Assembly (NCBI GenBank): GCA_910587015.1
Contig: CAJUME010000014.1
Coordinates: 1 to 64,000, forward strand
Source of the DNA: an uncultured Christensenella sp.
GTDB taxonomy: Bacteria; Bacillota; Clostridia; Christensenellales; Borkfalkiaceae
Direction: 5' to 3'
DNA length: 64,000 nt
Made by a program: the position numbers and the translations under genes. Positions 57,558-64,000 of this stretch are shown here, one piece after another. A model generated the notes under the pieces. That model was given only the letters and a program-made list of their open reading frames with translations, did no database searches and was not told the origin of the DNA. Positions within the stretch are counted from its first letter, which is position 1. Each line of letters opens with the position of its first letter.

Positions 57558-58865
57558 ATGGGTGCATTTTCCTCCCTTTCGGAGAGATTAAATCATATAT
57601 TTTCAAAGCTGACCAAGCGCGGACGGCTTACCGAGCTGGAAATTAAGACGGCAATGCGCGAGGTGCGCGTGGCGCTGTTAGAGGCGGACGTAAATATTCA
57701 GGTTGCAAAAAAATTCTGCGCGGACGTATCCGAAAAGGCGGTCGGGCAGGAAATTTTAAAGAGCCTTAACCCCGCCCAACAGGTTATTAAGATTGTCAAC
57801 GACGAGCTTATCGCTTTGATGGGCTCTACAAACCAAAAGCTTACGGTCGCGCCCAAGCCGCCTACCGTAATTATGATGTGCGGATTGCAGGGCGCGGGCA
57901 AGACCACGCTTTGCGGAAAGCTTGCCGTTAATTTGAAAAAGAACGGCAAAAAGCCGCTGTTGGTCGGTTGCGATATTTACCGTCCCGCGGCGATTAACCA
58001 GCTTAAAGTAGTCGGCAAAAACGCGGGCGCGGAGGTGTTTGAAAAGGGCGCTCAAAGCCCCGTTAAAACCGCTAAGGAAGCCGTGGAGCACGCGCGCTCT
58101 ATGGGCTTCGACACAGTGATTATAGATACTGCGGGCAGACTTGAAATCGACGAGCCGCTGATGCAGGAGCTTGAAAATATTAAAAATACCGTTGACGTAA
58201 GCGAAATTCTGCTAACCGTTGACAGTATGATGGGTCAGGTTGCCGTGAACGTTGCAAAAACCTTTAACGAGCGGTTAGAGGTTACGGGCGTAATTTTGAC
58301 CAAGCTTGACGGCGATACCCGCGGCGGCGCGTGCCTTTCTATAAAGGCGGTTACAGGCAAGCCCATAAAATTTATCGGCGTAGGCGAAAAGCTGACCGAT
58401 TTAGAGCCCTTCTATCCCGACAGAATGGCTTCGCGTATTTTGGGCATGGGCGACGTTCTGACACTTATTGAAAGGGCGCAGGAGGCCGTCACCGAAGAGC
58501 AAGCTAAATCCATGCAGAAGAAGATGCTTGAAAACAGCTTTACGCTGGAGGACTATTTAACGCAGTTTGAAAGCATGAAAAAGATGGGCGGTGCGCAGGC
58601 GTTGCTTGCAATGATGCCGGGCGGCTCTAAGGTAAAGGCAGAGGATATAGACGAAAGCCGTATAGAGCGCACAAGGGCGATAATTCTGTCAATGACTAAA
58701 CGCGAGCGGACAGAGCCGGCGATTATCAACTCTTCGAGGAAAAAGAGAATTGCGGCGGGCTCGGGCACCAGCGTGCAGGAGGTCAACCAGCTTTTAAAGC
58801 AGTTCGACCAGACAAAACAGCTTATGAAGCAGCTTAAAAGCGGCAAAAGACGGTTGCCCTTTTAG
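57558..58865 (+). CDS. ffh: signal recognition particle protein Ffh
   Basis: This 435-residue SRP54 GTPase targets nascent membrane proteins. The N domain is about 1-85. The G domain has the P loop GLQGAGKTTLCGKL, DIYRPAAINQL, IIDTAGRLEIDEPL and TKLDGDTRGGACLS. The methionine-rich M domain is about 300-435, with QFESMKKMGGAQALLAMMPG and the SGSGTSVQEVNQL-type RNA-binding segment. AAGGAAT precedes the ATG. It heads the ffh-rpsP-khpA-rimM-trmD group. Confidence 0.97.
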   Translation: MGAFSSLSERLNHIFSKLTKRGRLTELEIKTAMREVRVALLEADVNIQVAKKFCADVSEKAVGQEILKSLNPAQQVIKIVNDELIALMGSTNQKLTVAPKPPTVIMMCGLQGAGKTTLCGKLAVNLKKNGKKPLLVGCDIYRPAAINQLKVVGKNAGAEVFEKGAQSPVKTAKEAVEHARSMGFDTVIIDTAGRLEIDEPLMQELENIKNTVDVSEILLTVDSMMGQVAVNVAKTFNERLEVTGVILTKLDGDTRGGACLSIKAVTGKPIKFIGVGEKLTDLEPFYPDRMASRILGMGDVLTLIERAQEAVTEEQAKSMQKKMLENSFTLEDYLTQFESMKKMGGAQALLAMMPGGSKVKAEDIDESRIERTRAIILSMTKRERTEPAIINSSRKKRIAAGSGTSVQEVNQLLKQFDQTKQLMKQLKSGKRRLPF

Positions 58866-58928
58866 CGGTTAACCCCCATATATGCTTTAAATAAATAAAA
58901 ATTTTTATATAAACAGGAGAATAAAAAA

Positions 58929-59228
58929 ATGGCAGTTAAAATGAGACTTACGAGAATGGGCGACAAAAAAAGCCCCTTTTACCGTGTGGTTGTTATCGAT
59001 TCGCGCAAGGCGCGCTCGGGCGAGTATATCGACAAAATCGGTTACGTTAACCCCGTAAAGGTGCCCGCGGAAATCAATATCGACGTTGAAAAAGCCAAGA
59101 AGTGGCTCGCAAACGGCGTTCAGCCCACCGAGACGGTAAAAAGCTATCTTGTAGCAGTCGGCGCAATGGAAAAGAGCAGCAAGCCTTCCGCGCCCAAGAC
59201 CAACGATAAGAAAAAGAAAAAAGACTGA
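58929..59228 (+). CDS. rpsP: 30S ribosomal protein S16
   Basis: This 99-residue S16 has the core VKMRLTRMGDKKSPFYRVVV and DSRKARSGEYIDKIGYVNP. A lysine-rich C-terminal tail (KTNDKKKKKD) extends it slightly. CAGGAG precedes the ATG. It lies in its usual place after ffh. Confidence 0.97.
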   Translation: MAVKMRLTRMGDKKSPFYRVVVIDSRKARSGEYIDKIGYVNPVKVPAEINIDVEKAKKWLANGVQPTETVKSYLVAVGAMEKSSKPSAPKTNDKKKKKD

Positions 59229-59231
59229 TTA

Positions 59232-59354
59232 AAAACCTTATATATACGGCACACTGCTGTGTTGCGTGAATATTTTCTCGGGTCGCGTACGCAAAGTACG
59301 CTCGCCTTCGTAAAATATCCCCGCGCCTTGCATTGCACCGCATCTCTAAGGTTT
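59232..59354. other. structured spacer between rpsP and khpA
   Basis: No gene is seen in the spacer, where these two genes are usually close. AAACCTTA (about 59234-59241) pairs with TAAGGTTT (59347-59354), enclosing ATATTTT/AAAATAT arms and the hairpin GCGTAC-GCAAA-GTACGC (59285-59301). It looks like a folded, possibly dispersed repeat element. A second G/C hairpin (about 59392-59422) lies just before khpA. Confidence 0.5.
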
Positions 59355-59436
59355 AAACTTAACGCTTTAAACAGCTTAAATTTACAGATTGGGGGGCACA
59401 TATCCCGAAGTTTCCGCCCCCGAGGGAGCAAAAAAT

Positions 59437-59685
59437 ATGGTTAATAACGTTCAGACGCTTATTAAGTACGTTGTTGAAAGCTTTGCCGAAAAGAAGAACG
59501 AAATCGAATACCTTGTAGAAGAAAAGGAGAACGTTATAGAGGTAACGGTGCTTTTGAATGCAAGCGATATGGGCAAGGTTATCGGCAAGCAAGGCAAAAT
59601 TGCCAAGGCTTTAAGGACGCTTGTAAGCGCTTCCACGCCCCGCGACAGCAAGCGCTACGTTGTGGAAATTAAGGAAAAAGCTTAG
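59437..59685 (+). CDS. khpA: KH-domain RNA-binding protein KhpA
   Basis: This 82-residue single KH domain has the GxxG loop in DMGKVIGKQGKIAKALRTLV. It binds RNA together with KhpB and affects cell elongation and small-RNA control in Bacillota. ATG 59437 has GAGGGA upstream; the frame is open 48 bases further 5'. It is in the conserved order rpsP-khpA-rimM. Confidence 0.94.
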   Translation: MVNNVQTLIKYVVESFAEKKNEIEYLVEEKENVIEVTVLLNASDMGKVIGKQGKIAKALRTLVSASTPRDSKRYVVEIKEKA

Positions 59686-59703
59686 TTTTTTTGTCAGACA
59701 AAA

Positions 59704-59733
59704 AAGCCGAACGCAAGCCGCTCGGCTTATTTT
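59704..59733 (+). terminator. weak terminator or attenuator before rimM
   Basis: AAGCCGA (59704-59710) pairs with TCGGCTT (59722-59728), then ATTTT. The stem is short with an 11-nt loop, so partial read-through into rimM-trmD is likely. Confidence 0.6.
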
Positions 59734-59752
59734 GCATATAAAAATAAAAATT

Positions 59753-60250
59753 ATGGAACAGAAAATAAGTATAGGCTCGGTTTTAAAGCCGCAGGGTATC
59801 CGCGGCGAGGTAAAGGTGAAGGTCTTTTTGGACAGCGCAGAGGAGCTGAAAAGCTTTAACCGCGTGCTTATCGGCGGGGAGGAGTACGCCGTTATGTCCG
59901 TGCGCGCGCAGGGAGAGTTTGCCTATACCGTGTTACGCGGCATTGCGGACAGAAACGCCGCCGAGCTTTTGCGCGGAAAAGAAATAGAGGTGTTCCGCAG
60001 CGAGCTTCCCGAGCCGCCCGACGGCCGCTATTATATTGCCGACTTGACCGACTGCGAGGTGGTGACTGCCAACGGAGAGCAGATAGGCACGGTTGTTTCC
60101 GTCACTCCCGCAAAAACGGACGTGTACACGCTGAAAACGCCCAAGGGCGAGGTCAGCTTTGCCGCGGCGGACGGCGTTATCGAAAGCGTTGACGTTGAAA
60201 GCAAGCGCATTACAGTCAATAAGAAAAGATTTAAGGAAGTTTCTCTGTGA
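59753..60250 (+). CDS. rimM: 16S rRNA processing protein RimM
   Basis: This 165-residue protein helps maturation of the 30S head. The N-terminal domain has SIGSVLKPQGIRGEVKVKVF. The PRC-barrel C-terminal domain begins PDGRYYIADLTDCEVV. ATG 59753 gives the normal N terminus; no clear ribosome site precedes it. The stop overlaps the GTG of trmD by four bases. Confidence 0.95.
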   Translation: MEQKISIGSVLKPQGIRGEVKVKVFLDSAEELKSFNRVLIGGEEYAVMSVRAQGEFAYTVLRGIADRNAAELLRGKEIEVFRSELPEPPDGRYYIADLTDCEVVTANGEQIGTVVSVTPAKTDVYTLKTPKGEVSFAAADGVIESVDVESKRITVNKKRFKEVSL

Positions 60251-60912
60251 AAATCACGGTGCTTACGCTTTTTCCCGAAATGTTCGCCCCGCTGTTTTCA
60301 AGCATAACGGGCAGAGCTGTAGAGGCGGGGAAAATAGAAATAGACATTGTAAATATCCGCGATTTTGCCGACAACAAGCATTTTAAGTGCGATGACTATC
60401 CGTTCGGCGGCGGCGCGGGCATGGTTATGATGCCTCAGCCCATAGGCTCTGCAATAGAAGCTGTTGACCCCGAGCACAAGGCGCACAGAATTTACCTTTC
60501 GCCCAAGGGCGAAACGCTCAGGCAGGACAAGGTGTTTCAGCTTTTGCAGTACGGGCACATTGTTTTGCTGTGCGGGCATTACGAGGGCGTTGACCAGCGC
60601 GTGATAGATTTGTATATCGATGAAGAGGTTTCGATAGGCGACTATGTTTTAACGGGCGGCGAGCTTCCCGCAATGGTCGTCTGCGACTGCGTTGCAAGGT
60701 ATGTGGACGGGGTGATTGCGCAGGGCTCGCTTGTGGACGAAAGCTTTGCCAACGGCGCTCTGGAATATCCGCAGTACACCCGCCCCGCAGAATATAAGGG
60801 CTTGAAGGTGCCCGAGGTGCTTTTATCGGGCGACCATAAAAAAATCGATGATTGGCGCAGGGCGGAAAGCGAACGGCTTACGCGCACCCGCCGCCCCGAT
60901 TTGAAGCAGTAA
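60247..60912 (+). CDS. trmD: tRNA (guanine-37-N1) methyltransferase
   Basis: This 221-residue SPOUT methyltransferase modifies G37 with S-adenosylmethionine. Hallmarks are ITVLTLFPEMFAPLFSSITG, DYPFGGGAGMVMMPQPI, LLCGHYEGVDQRVIDL and SIGDYVLTGGELPAMVVCD (the knot). It starts with GTG at 60247, coupled to rimM. It is shorter than the E. coli enzyme but within the normal range. Confidence 0.97.
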   Translation: MKITVLTLFPEMFAPLFSSITGRAVEAGKIEIDIVNIRDFADNKHFKCDDYPFGGGAGMVMMPQPIGSAIEAVDPEHKAHRIYLSPKGETLRQDKVFQLLQYGHIVLLCGHYEGVDQRVIDLYIDEEVSIGDYVLTGGELPAMVVCDCVARYVDGVIAQGSLVDESFANGALEYPQYTRPAEYKGLKVPEVLLSGDHKKIDDWRRAESERLTRTRRPDLKQ

Positions 60913-60939
60913 TTGACAATTAATGAGCGAAATAATTTT

Positions 60940-61794
60940 ATGAAAACTATTCAGTGGTTCCCCGGTCATATGACCGCGGCAATGAGAATGATGGAAAAGC
61001 ACCTTTCCATGGTGGACGGGGTTGTTTTTGTGCTGGACGCGCGCTGTCCCGCCGCTTCATTCAACCCAAAGCTGAAAAGGCTTGCGGGCGCAAAGCCTGT
61101 TTTATACGTTCTTAACAAGGGCGACCTTGCGGACGAGCGGGCGGATATTCTTCTGAAAAAAATCAGGGATAAGGGCGCCGCCGCAATAAAAATAAACGCC
61201 GTGAACAGCGGTTCGCGGCGGGATATATCGGGGGCAATCGAAAAGCTTGTTGCCGAAAAGCGCGAGCGCGCCGCCTTAAAGGGGCAGACAAAGGTTTTCC
61301 GCTTTATGATTGCAGGCGTACCCAATACGGGCAAAAGCACGCTTATCAATCTGCTTGCGGGCAGCCGCCGCGCCGAAACGGGCGACAAGGCGGGCGTAAC
61401 GCGCGGCAAGCAGTGGATACGCTGCGAGGGGTTCGAGCTGTTGGATACCCCCGGCACAATGCCGCCCGCGTTTGAAAACCAGCAGCTTGCAATGCGCCTT
61501 GCGTATGTCGGCAGTATAAACGACGATATTTTAGATTTGGACGACGTTGCGCTTGAATTATTGAAGGAGCTTTCCGAAAAATACCCCTCGCGCCTTAAAG
61601 AGCGGTATGGCGTTTCGGACGGTACGCCGCTTGAAATGCTTGAAAGCGTGTGCAAAAAACGCGGCTTTTTGTTGCGTGGCGGCGATTACGATTACGAGCG
61701 CGGCGAGCGTGCGGTAATAGACGATTTCAGAAAAGGCAAGCTTGGCAGAATAACTCTGGATACTGCAAGCGATATGGAAAATTTCGGCTTTTAA
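60940..61794 (+). CDS. rbgA: ribosome biogenesis GTPase RbgA/YlqF
   Basis: This 284-residue circularly permuted GTPase acts in late 50S assembly. G motifs come in the permuted order: G4 LNKGDLAD (about 58), G1 GVPNTGKST (about 125), and G3 DTPGTMPP (about 168). The N terminus IQWFPGHMTAAMRMM is typical. ATG 60940 is preferred to a TTG 27 bases earlier. The C-terminal RNA-binding domain is complete. Confidence 0.95.
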   Translation: MKTIQWFPGHMTAAMRMMEKHLSMVDGVVFVLDARCPAASFNPKLKRLAGAKPVLYVLNKGDLADERADILLKKIRDKGAAAIKINAVNSGSRRDISGAIEKLVAEKRERAALKGQTKVFRFMIAGVPNTGKSTLINLLAGSRRAETGDKAGVTRGKQWIRCEGFELLDTPGTMPPAFENQQLAMRLAYVGSINDDILDLDDVALELLKELSEKYPSRLKERYGVSDGTPLEMLESVCKKRGFLLRGGDYDYERGERAVIDDFRKGKLGRITLDTASDMENFGF

Positions 61795-61799
61795 CGGAT

Positions 61800-62396
61800 A
61801 TGGACAAGCTTTTTTACGAAAGACAGCTGGCGGCGCAGGGCCGTAAATACATATGCGGCGTGGACGAGGTAGGCCGCGGCCCGTTGGCGGGGCCCGTGGT
61901 TTGCGCGGCTGTAATTATGCCGCTTGACAATATAATCGACGGCGTGGACGACAGCAAAAGGCTGTCTGCAAGGCGGCGCGAACAGCTTGCGCAAAGCATT
62001 AAGCAAAGGGCAGTTGCCTATGCAATATGCCGCGTTGAACCGCAAACGATAGACGAAATCAATATTTTGGAGGCGACTAAGCTTTGCATGAAAAATGCAA
62101 TCGAAAGCCTTTCTGTCGCGCCAGATTTCGTTATGACTGACGGAAATATGACGCTGGACATATCCGTGCCACAGCAAAGCATTGTAAAGGGGGACGGGCT
62201 CAGCTATTCGATAGGCGCGGCGTCAATTATTGCAAAGGTCTGCCGTGATAAATTAATGGACGAATATGCCGCGCGGTTCCCCGAATACGGCTTTGAAAAA
62301 AACAAGGGCTACGGCACGGCGGAGCATATTTCCGCCATAAAGCAACGGGGACTGTGCGAAATTCACCGCAGGAGCTTTACGAAAAAATGGCAATAA
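61800..62396 (+). CDS. rnhB: ribonuclease HII
   Basis: This 198-residue RNase HII removes RNA from RNA/DNA hybrids. Active-site residues appear in YICGVDEVGRGPLAGPVV (DE), DGVDDSKRLS and the later aspartate in PDFVMTDGNM, with a GxASIIAK motif (IGAASIIAKVCRD). The start at 61800 lies five bases after rbgA. The end overlaps yraN by ten bases. Confidence 0.96.
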   Translation: MDKLFYERQLAAQGRKYICGVDEVGRGPLAGPVVCAAVIMPLDNIIDGVDDSKRLSARRREQLAQSIKQRAVAYAICRVEPQTIDEINILEATKLCMKNAIESLSVAPDFVMTDGNMTLDISVPQQSIVKGDGLSYSIGAASIIAKVCRDKLMDEYAARFPEYGFEKNKGYGTAEHISAIKQRGLCEIHRRSFTKKWQ

Positions 62397-62800
62397 AAAC
62401 CCCTCGTCCGCAAAACGGCGGCGATTTATCAGCCGATAATATGCACAACAAGCGGCTCGGCGCAAAGGGCGAAGCGCAGGCGCGGCGCTACTTGCGTCTG
62501 CACGGCTGGAAAATTCTTGAAAAGAACTTCAAAAGCCCGTTCGGAGAGGTTGACATAATAGCGCGCAAGGGTGAAGTGACGGCGTTTATAGAGGTGAAAA
62601 CAAGGCTGACCGATAATTTCGGCGCGCCCTCGCAGGCCGTCACAAAACAGCGGCAAAGGCGGTATATTATGGGGGCAAGGTATTATTTTGCAAACAGAGA
62701 AATCGGCTGCACGGTGCGTTTCGATATTATCGAAATTTACCGCGGTCAGTTAAAGCATATAGAAAACGCATTCCGCGACAGCTCGCGCTATGCGCATTAA
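62387..62800 (+). CDS. yraN: UPF0102 endonuclease-like protein (YraN)
   Basis: This 137-residue protein has a restriction-endonuclease-like fold. Motifs are RLGAKGEAQARRYLRLHGWK, FGEVDIIARKGEVTAFIEVK (the D-x-ExK type) and FDIIEIYRG at the end. The function is uncertain. I use ATG 62387, preceded by AGGAG and overlapping rnhB. ATG 62441 would give the shorter, more common N terminus. Confidence 0.9.
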   Translation: MAIKTPRPQNGGDLSADNMHNKRLGAKGEAQARRYLRLHGWKILEKNFKSPFGEVDIIARKGEVTAFIEVKTRLTDNFGAPSQAVTKQRQRRYIMGARYYFANREIGCTVRFDIIEIYRGQLKHIENAFRDSSRYAH

Positions 62801-62816
62801 ATAAAGGGGGCAGACA

Positions 62817-63443
62817 ATGGAAAAAAGAGCATACGATTTAATTTGTAAGGCCAGCAGAGAGGTGACGGTGAAGGTTATTTGCGGTCACTTCGCCACAAAG
62901 CATTCGCACGTCAATTACTGCGTGGATATGACGGGGGTAAAGTCGCAGCTTGGCGCGGCAAAGGCGGCGGCAAAGCTGCTTGCGGACAGATATTCGTCCA
63001 CGCCCGTGGATACGATTATAACGCTTGACCGCATGAAGATGGTCGGCGCGTTTATGGCGGAAGATTTGGCGCATTCGCACATCAATAAAAACCAGAACAT
63101 TGCGGTTATCACGCCCGAAATAAATAACGGGGTAATGGTTTTGCGCGATAATTTTCTGCCGTTCGTTAAGGGCAAAAGAGTGCTTCTGCTTACCGCCTCT
63201 GCCACCACGGGCAAGGACGTGAGGAGCGTTGTGGAGGGCATAAGCTATTACGGCGGCGAGGCTGTCGGCGCGGCGACCGTTTTCGGAGGTGAGTTCGAGT
63301 GCCGCGTGCCCGTCGTTAAAATCTTCGGGTTGGAGGACATTCCCGATTATTCTTCCTATGCCGCGGCGGACTGCCCGCTGTGCAAGCGGGGCGTCAAGGT
63401 GGACGCGCTTGTCAACTCCTACGGGTACAGCAAAATCATATAA
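62817..63443 (+). CDS. phosphoribosyltransferase-like protein
   Basis: This 208-residue protein resembles orotate phosphoribosyltransferases in size and order of strands: an N-terminal hood (CGHFATKHSHVNYCVDM), a helix-rich core, and the loop VLLLTASATTGKDVRSVVEG. In active enzymes that loop carries two acidic residues before TTG; here they are replaced (TASATTGK). C-terminal cysteines CPLC may bind metal. It may be a non-catalytic or divergent family member. AAGGGGG lies near the ATG. No pyr genes are nearby. Confidence 0.7.
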   Translation: MEKRAYDLICKASREVTVKVICGHFATKHSHVNYCVDMTGVKSQLGAAKAAAKLLADRYSSTPVDTIITLDRMKMVGAFMAEDLAHSHINKNQNIAVITPEINNGVMVLRDNFLPFVKGKRVLLLTASATTGKDVRSVVEGISYYGGEAVGAATVFGGEFECRVPVVKIFGLEDIPDYSSYAAADCPLCKRGVKVDALVNSYGYSKII

Positions 63444-63535
63444 GCTGCTTTGCCGCTTGCAGAAAAAGCGCGGCAAAAATTTAATTGTGAAAATTGCGAC
63501 ACACCCCTTAAAAAAGGTTGCAATATAATTTTTTA

Positions 63536-63608
63536 TTTGTTAATATATGAAGGATTTCGGACAGTCCTCTGCATATTTATTGTGCAAGAATGTCGTATTT
63601 GAATGGAG
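63536..63608 (+). promoter_or_regulatory. candidate L19-type ribosomal leader
   Basis: A -10-like TATAAT (63524-63529) precedes a leader that folds around GGACAGTCCTCTGC and GTGCAAGAATGTC. It can pair GCA/TGC and GACA/TGTC arms just before the GGAGGT ribosome site. Position and shape suggest an autoregulatory leader for rplS, as known in Bacillota. The match is by memory only. Confidence 0.45.
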
Positions 63609-63617
63609 GTAAATATA

Positions 63618-63962
63618 ATGAAGGGTTTAGTAGAGGCCATAGAAAAGGAAAACATGAAGACGGAGCTGCCCGTATTCAACGTGGGCGATACCGTTAAGGT
63701 CGGCTTTAAGGTCATCGAGGGCACAAAGGAAAGAATTCAGAATTTCGAGGGCGTTGTAATCGCCAAAAAGCACGGCGGAATAAGAGAGAACTTCACTGTA
63801 AGAAGATTATCCTTCGGCGTGGGCGTTGAAAGAACGTTCCCCATACATTCCCCCAAAATCGCATCGATAACCGTTGTAAGACGCGGCAAGGTAAGAAGGG
63901 CAAAGCTTTACTACCTGCGCGGCTTGACCGGCAAGGCTGCAAAGATTGCGGAAATAAAGTAA
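63618..63962 (+). CDS. rplS: 50S ribosomal protein L19
   Basis: This 114-residue L19 sits at the 30S-50S interface. Core motifs are FNVGDTVKVGFKVIEGTKER, FEGVVIAKKHGGIRENFTVR and VGVERTFPIHSPKIASITVV. ATG 63618 follows GGAGGT; an upstream in-frame ATG at 63603 overlaps that site. It usually follows trmD; here rbgA, rnhB, yraN and a PRT-like gene come between. Confidence 0.97.
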   Translation: MKGLVEAIEKENMKTELPVFNVGDTVKVGFKVIEGTKERIQNFEGVVIAKKHGGIRENFTVRRLSFGVGVERTFPIHSPKIASITVVRRGKVRRAKLYYLRGLTGKAAKIAEIK

Positions 63963-63971
63963 AAATCAAAA

Positions 63972-64000
63972 AAGGGCTCCCGCCGAAAGCGGGAGCCCTT
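63972..64000 (+). terminator. terminator after rplS (cut by window end)
   Basis: A 12-bp perfect stem (63972-63983 with 63989-64000) has loop CGAAA. Any T run lies beyond the window. Confidence 0.85.

Overview
The window is a 64 kb stretch of a Bacillota genome, most likely an uncultured Clostridia-class gut lineage. Four things point there: (1) the gene order rpsB-tsf-pyrH-frr-uppS-cdsA-dxr-rseP, (2) the order ylxM-ffh-rpsP-khpA-rimM-trmD-rbgA-rnhB-yraN-...-rplS, (3) the blocks rpmB | asp23-fakA-recG, with TTGACA/TATAAT promoters and AGGAGG ribosome sites, and (4) many small Cro/CI-type regulators ending in a 'DYLLGLED'-like helix. Coding DNA is moderately GC-rich, intergenic DNA is AT-rich, and almost every transcription unit ends in a strong GC hairpin. 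The species cannot be named from this sequence alone.

Layout. 1-770: the tail of an rRNA operon (23S 3' end, tRNA-Asn, 5S), then a partial copy of the 5S tail. 0.8-2.8 kb: a cluster of XRE regulators with a small Cys-rich protein. 3-7 kb: a low-complexity membrane protein, a GNAT-like protein and a KDPG aldolase. 7-16.4 kb: an oligopeptide ABC importer operon (oppA-B-C-D-F plus a DUF3899-like gene) whose ATPases carry large helical insertions. 16.5-20.2 kb: a heterodimeric ABC exporter. 20.3-22.3 kb: tandem YitT membrane proteins. 22.6-27.3 kb: alpha-glucan metabolism (GH13 amylase, unknown protein, branching enzyme). 27.3-31.8 kb: quinolinate synthase, then an Rrf2 regulator and NifS/NifU iron-sulfur genes separated by an XRE cassette. 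31.9-36.8 kb: a GT28 glycolipid synthase, an LRR lipoprotein and a Ca2+-type P-ATPase. 37-45.7 kb: translation and envelope-lipid genes, with an XRE/CFI-box cassette inserted between tsf and pyrH. 45.7-49 kb: a TPP-riboswitch-controlled ThiT, a YfbR-like nucleotidase, two XRE genes and a frameshifted LRR lipoprotein. 49-55.2 kb: rpmB, asp23, fakA, recG and a CPA2 antiporter. 55.2-55.8 kb: a promoter-to-terminator stretch without a normal gene, probably a structured RNA of about 430 nt. 55.8-57.1 kb: an XRE cluster with another Cys-rich protein. 57.1-64 kb: the ffh-rplS operon.

How it works together. Housekeeping blocks (iron-sulfur assembly, tsf-pyrH, the region before ylxM-ffh, and the end of the rRNA operon) are punctuated by small regulatory cassettes. 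In three places a Cro/CI regulator is transcribed divergently from a small protein with a CxxCxxxF/Y cysteine motif, across a promoter containing a dyad. Ten XRE-type genes occur in 64 kb, and the dyads seen near them all differ in sequence. This repeated regulator/Cys-protein architecture is the best candidate in the window for an undescribed system. The putative large RNA and the expanded Opp ATPases come next.

All family calls are by reading the protein sequences; no database search was run.
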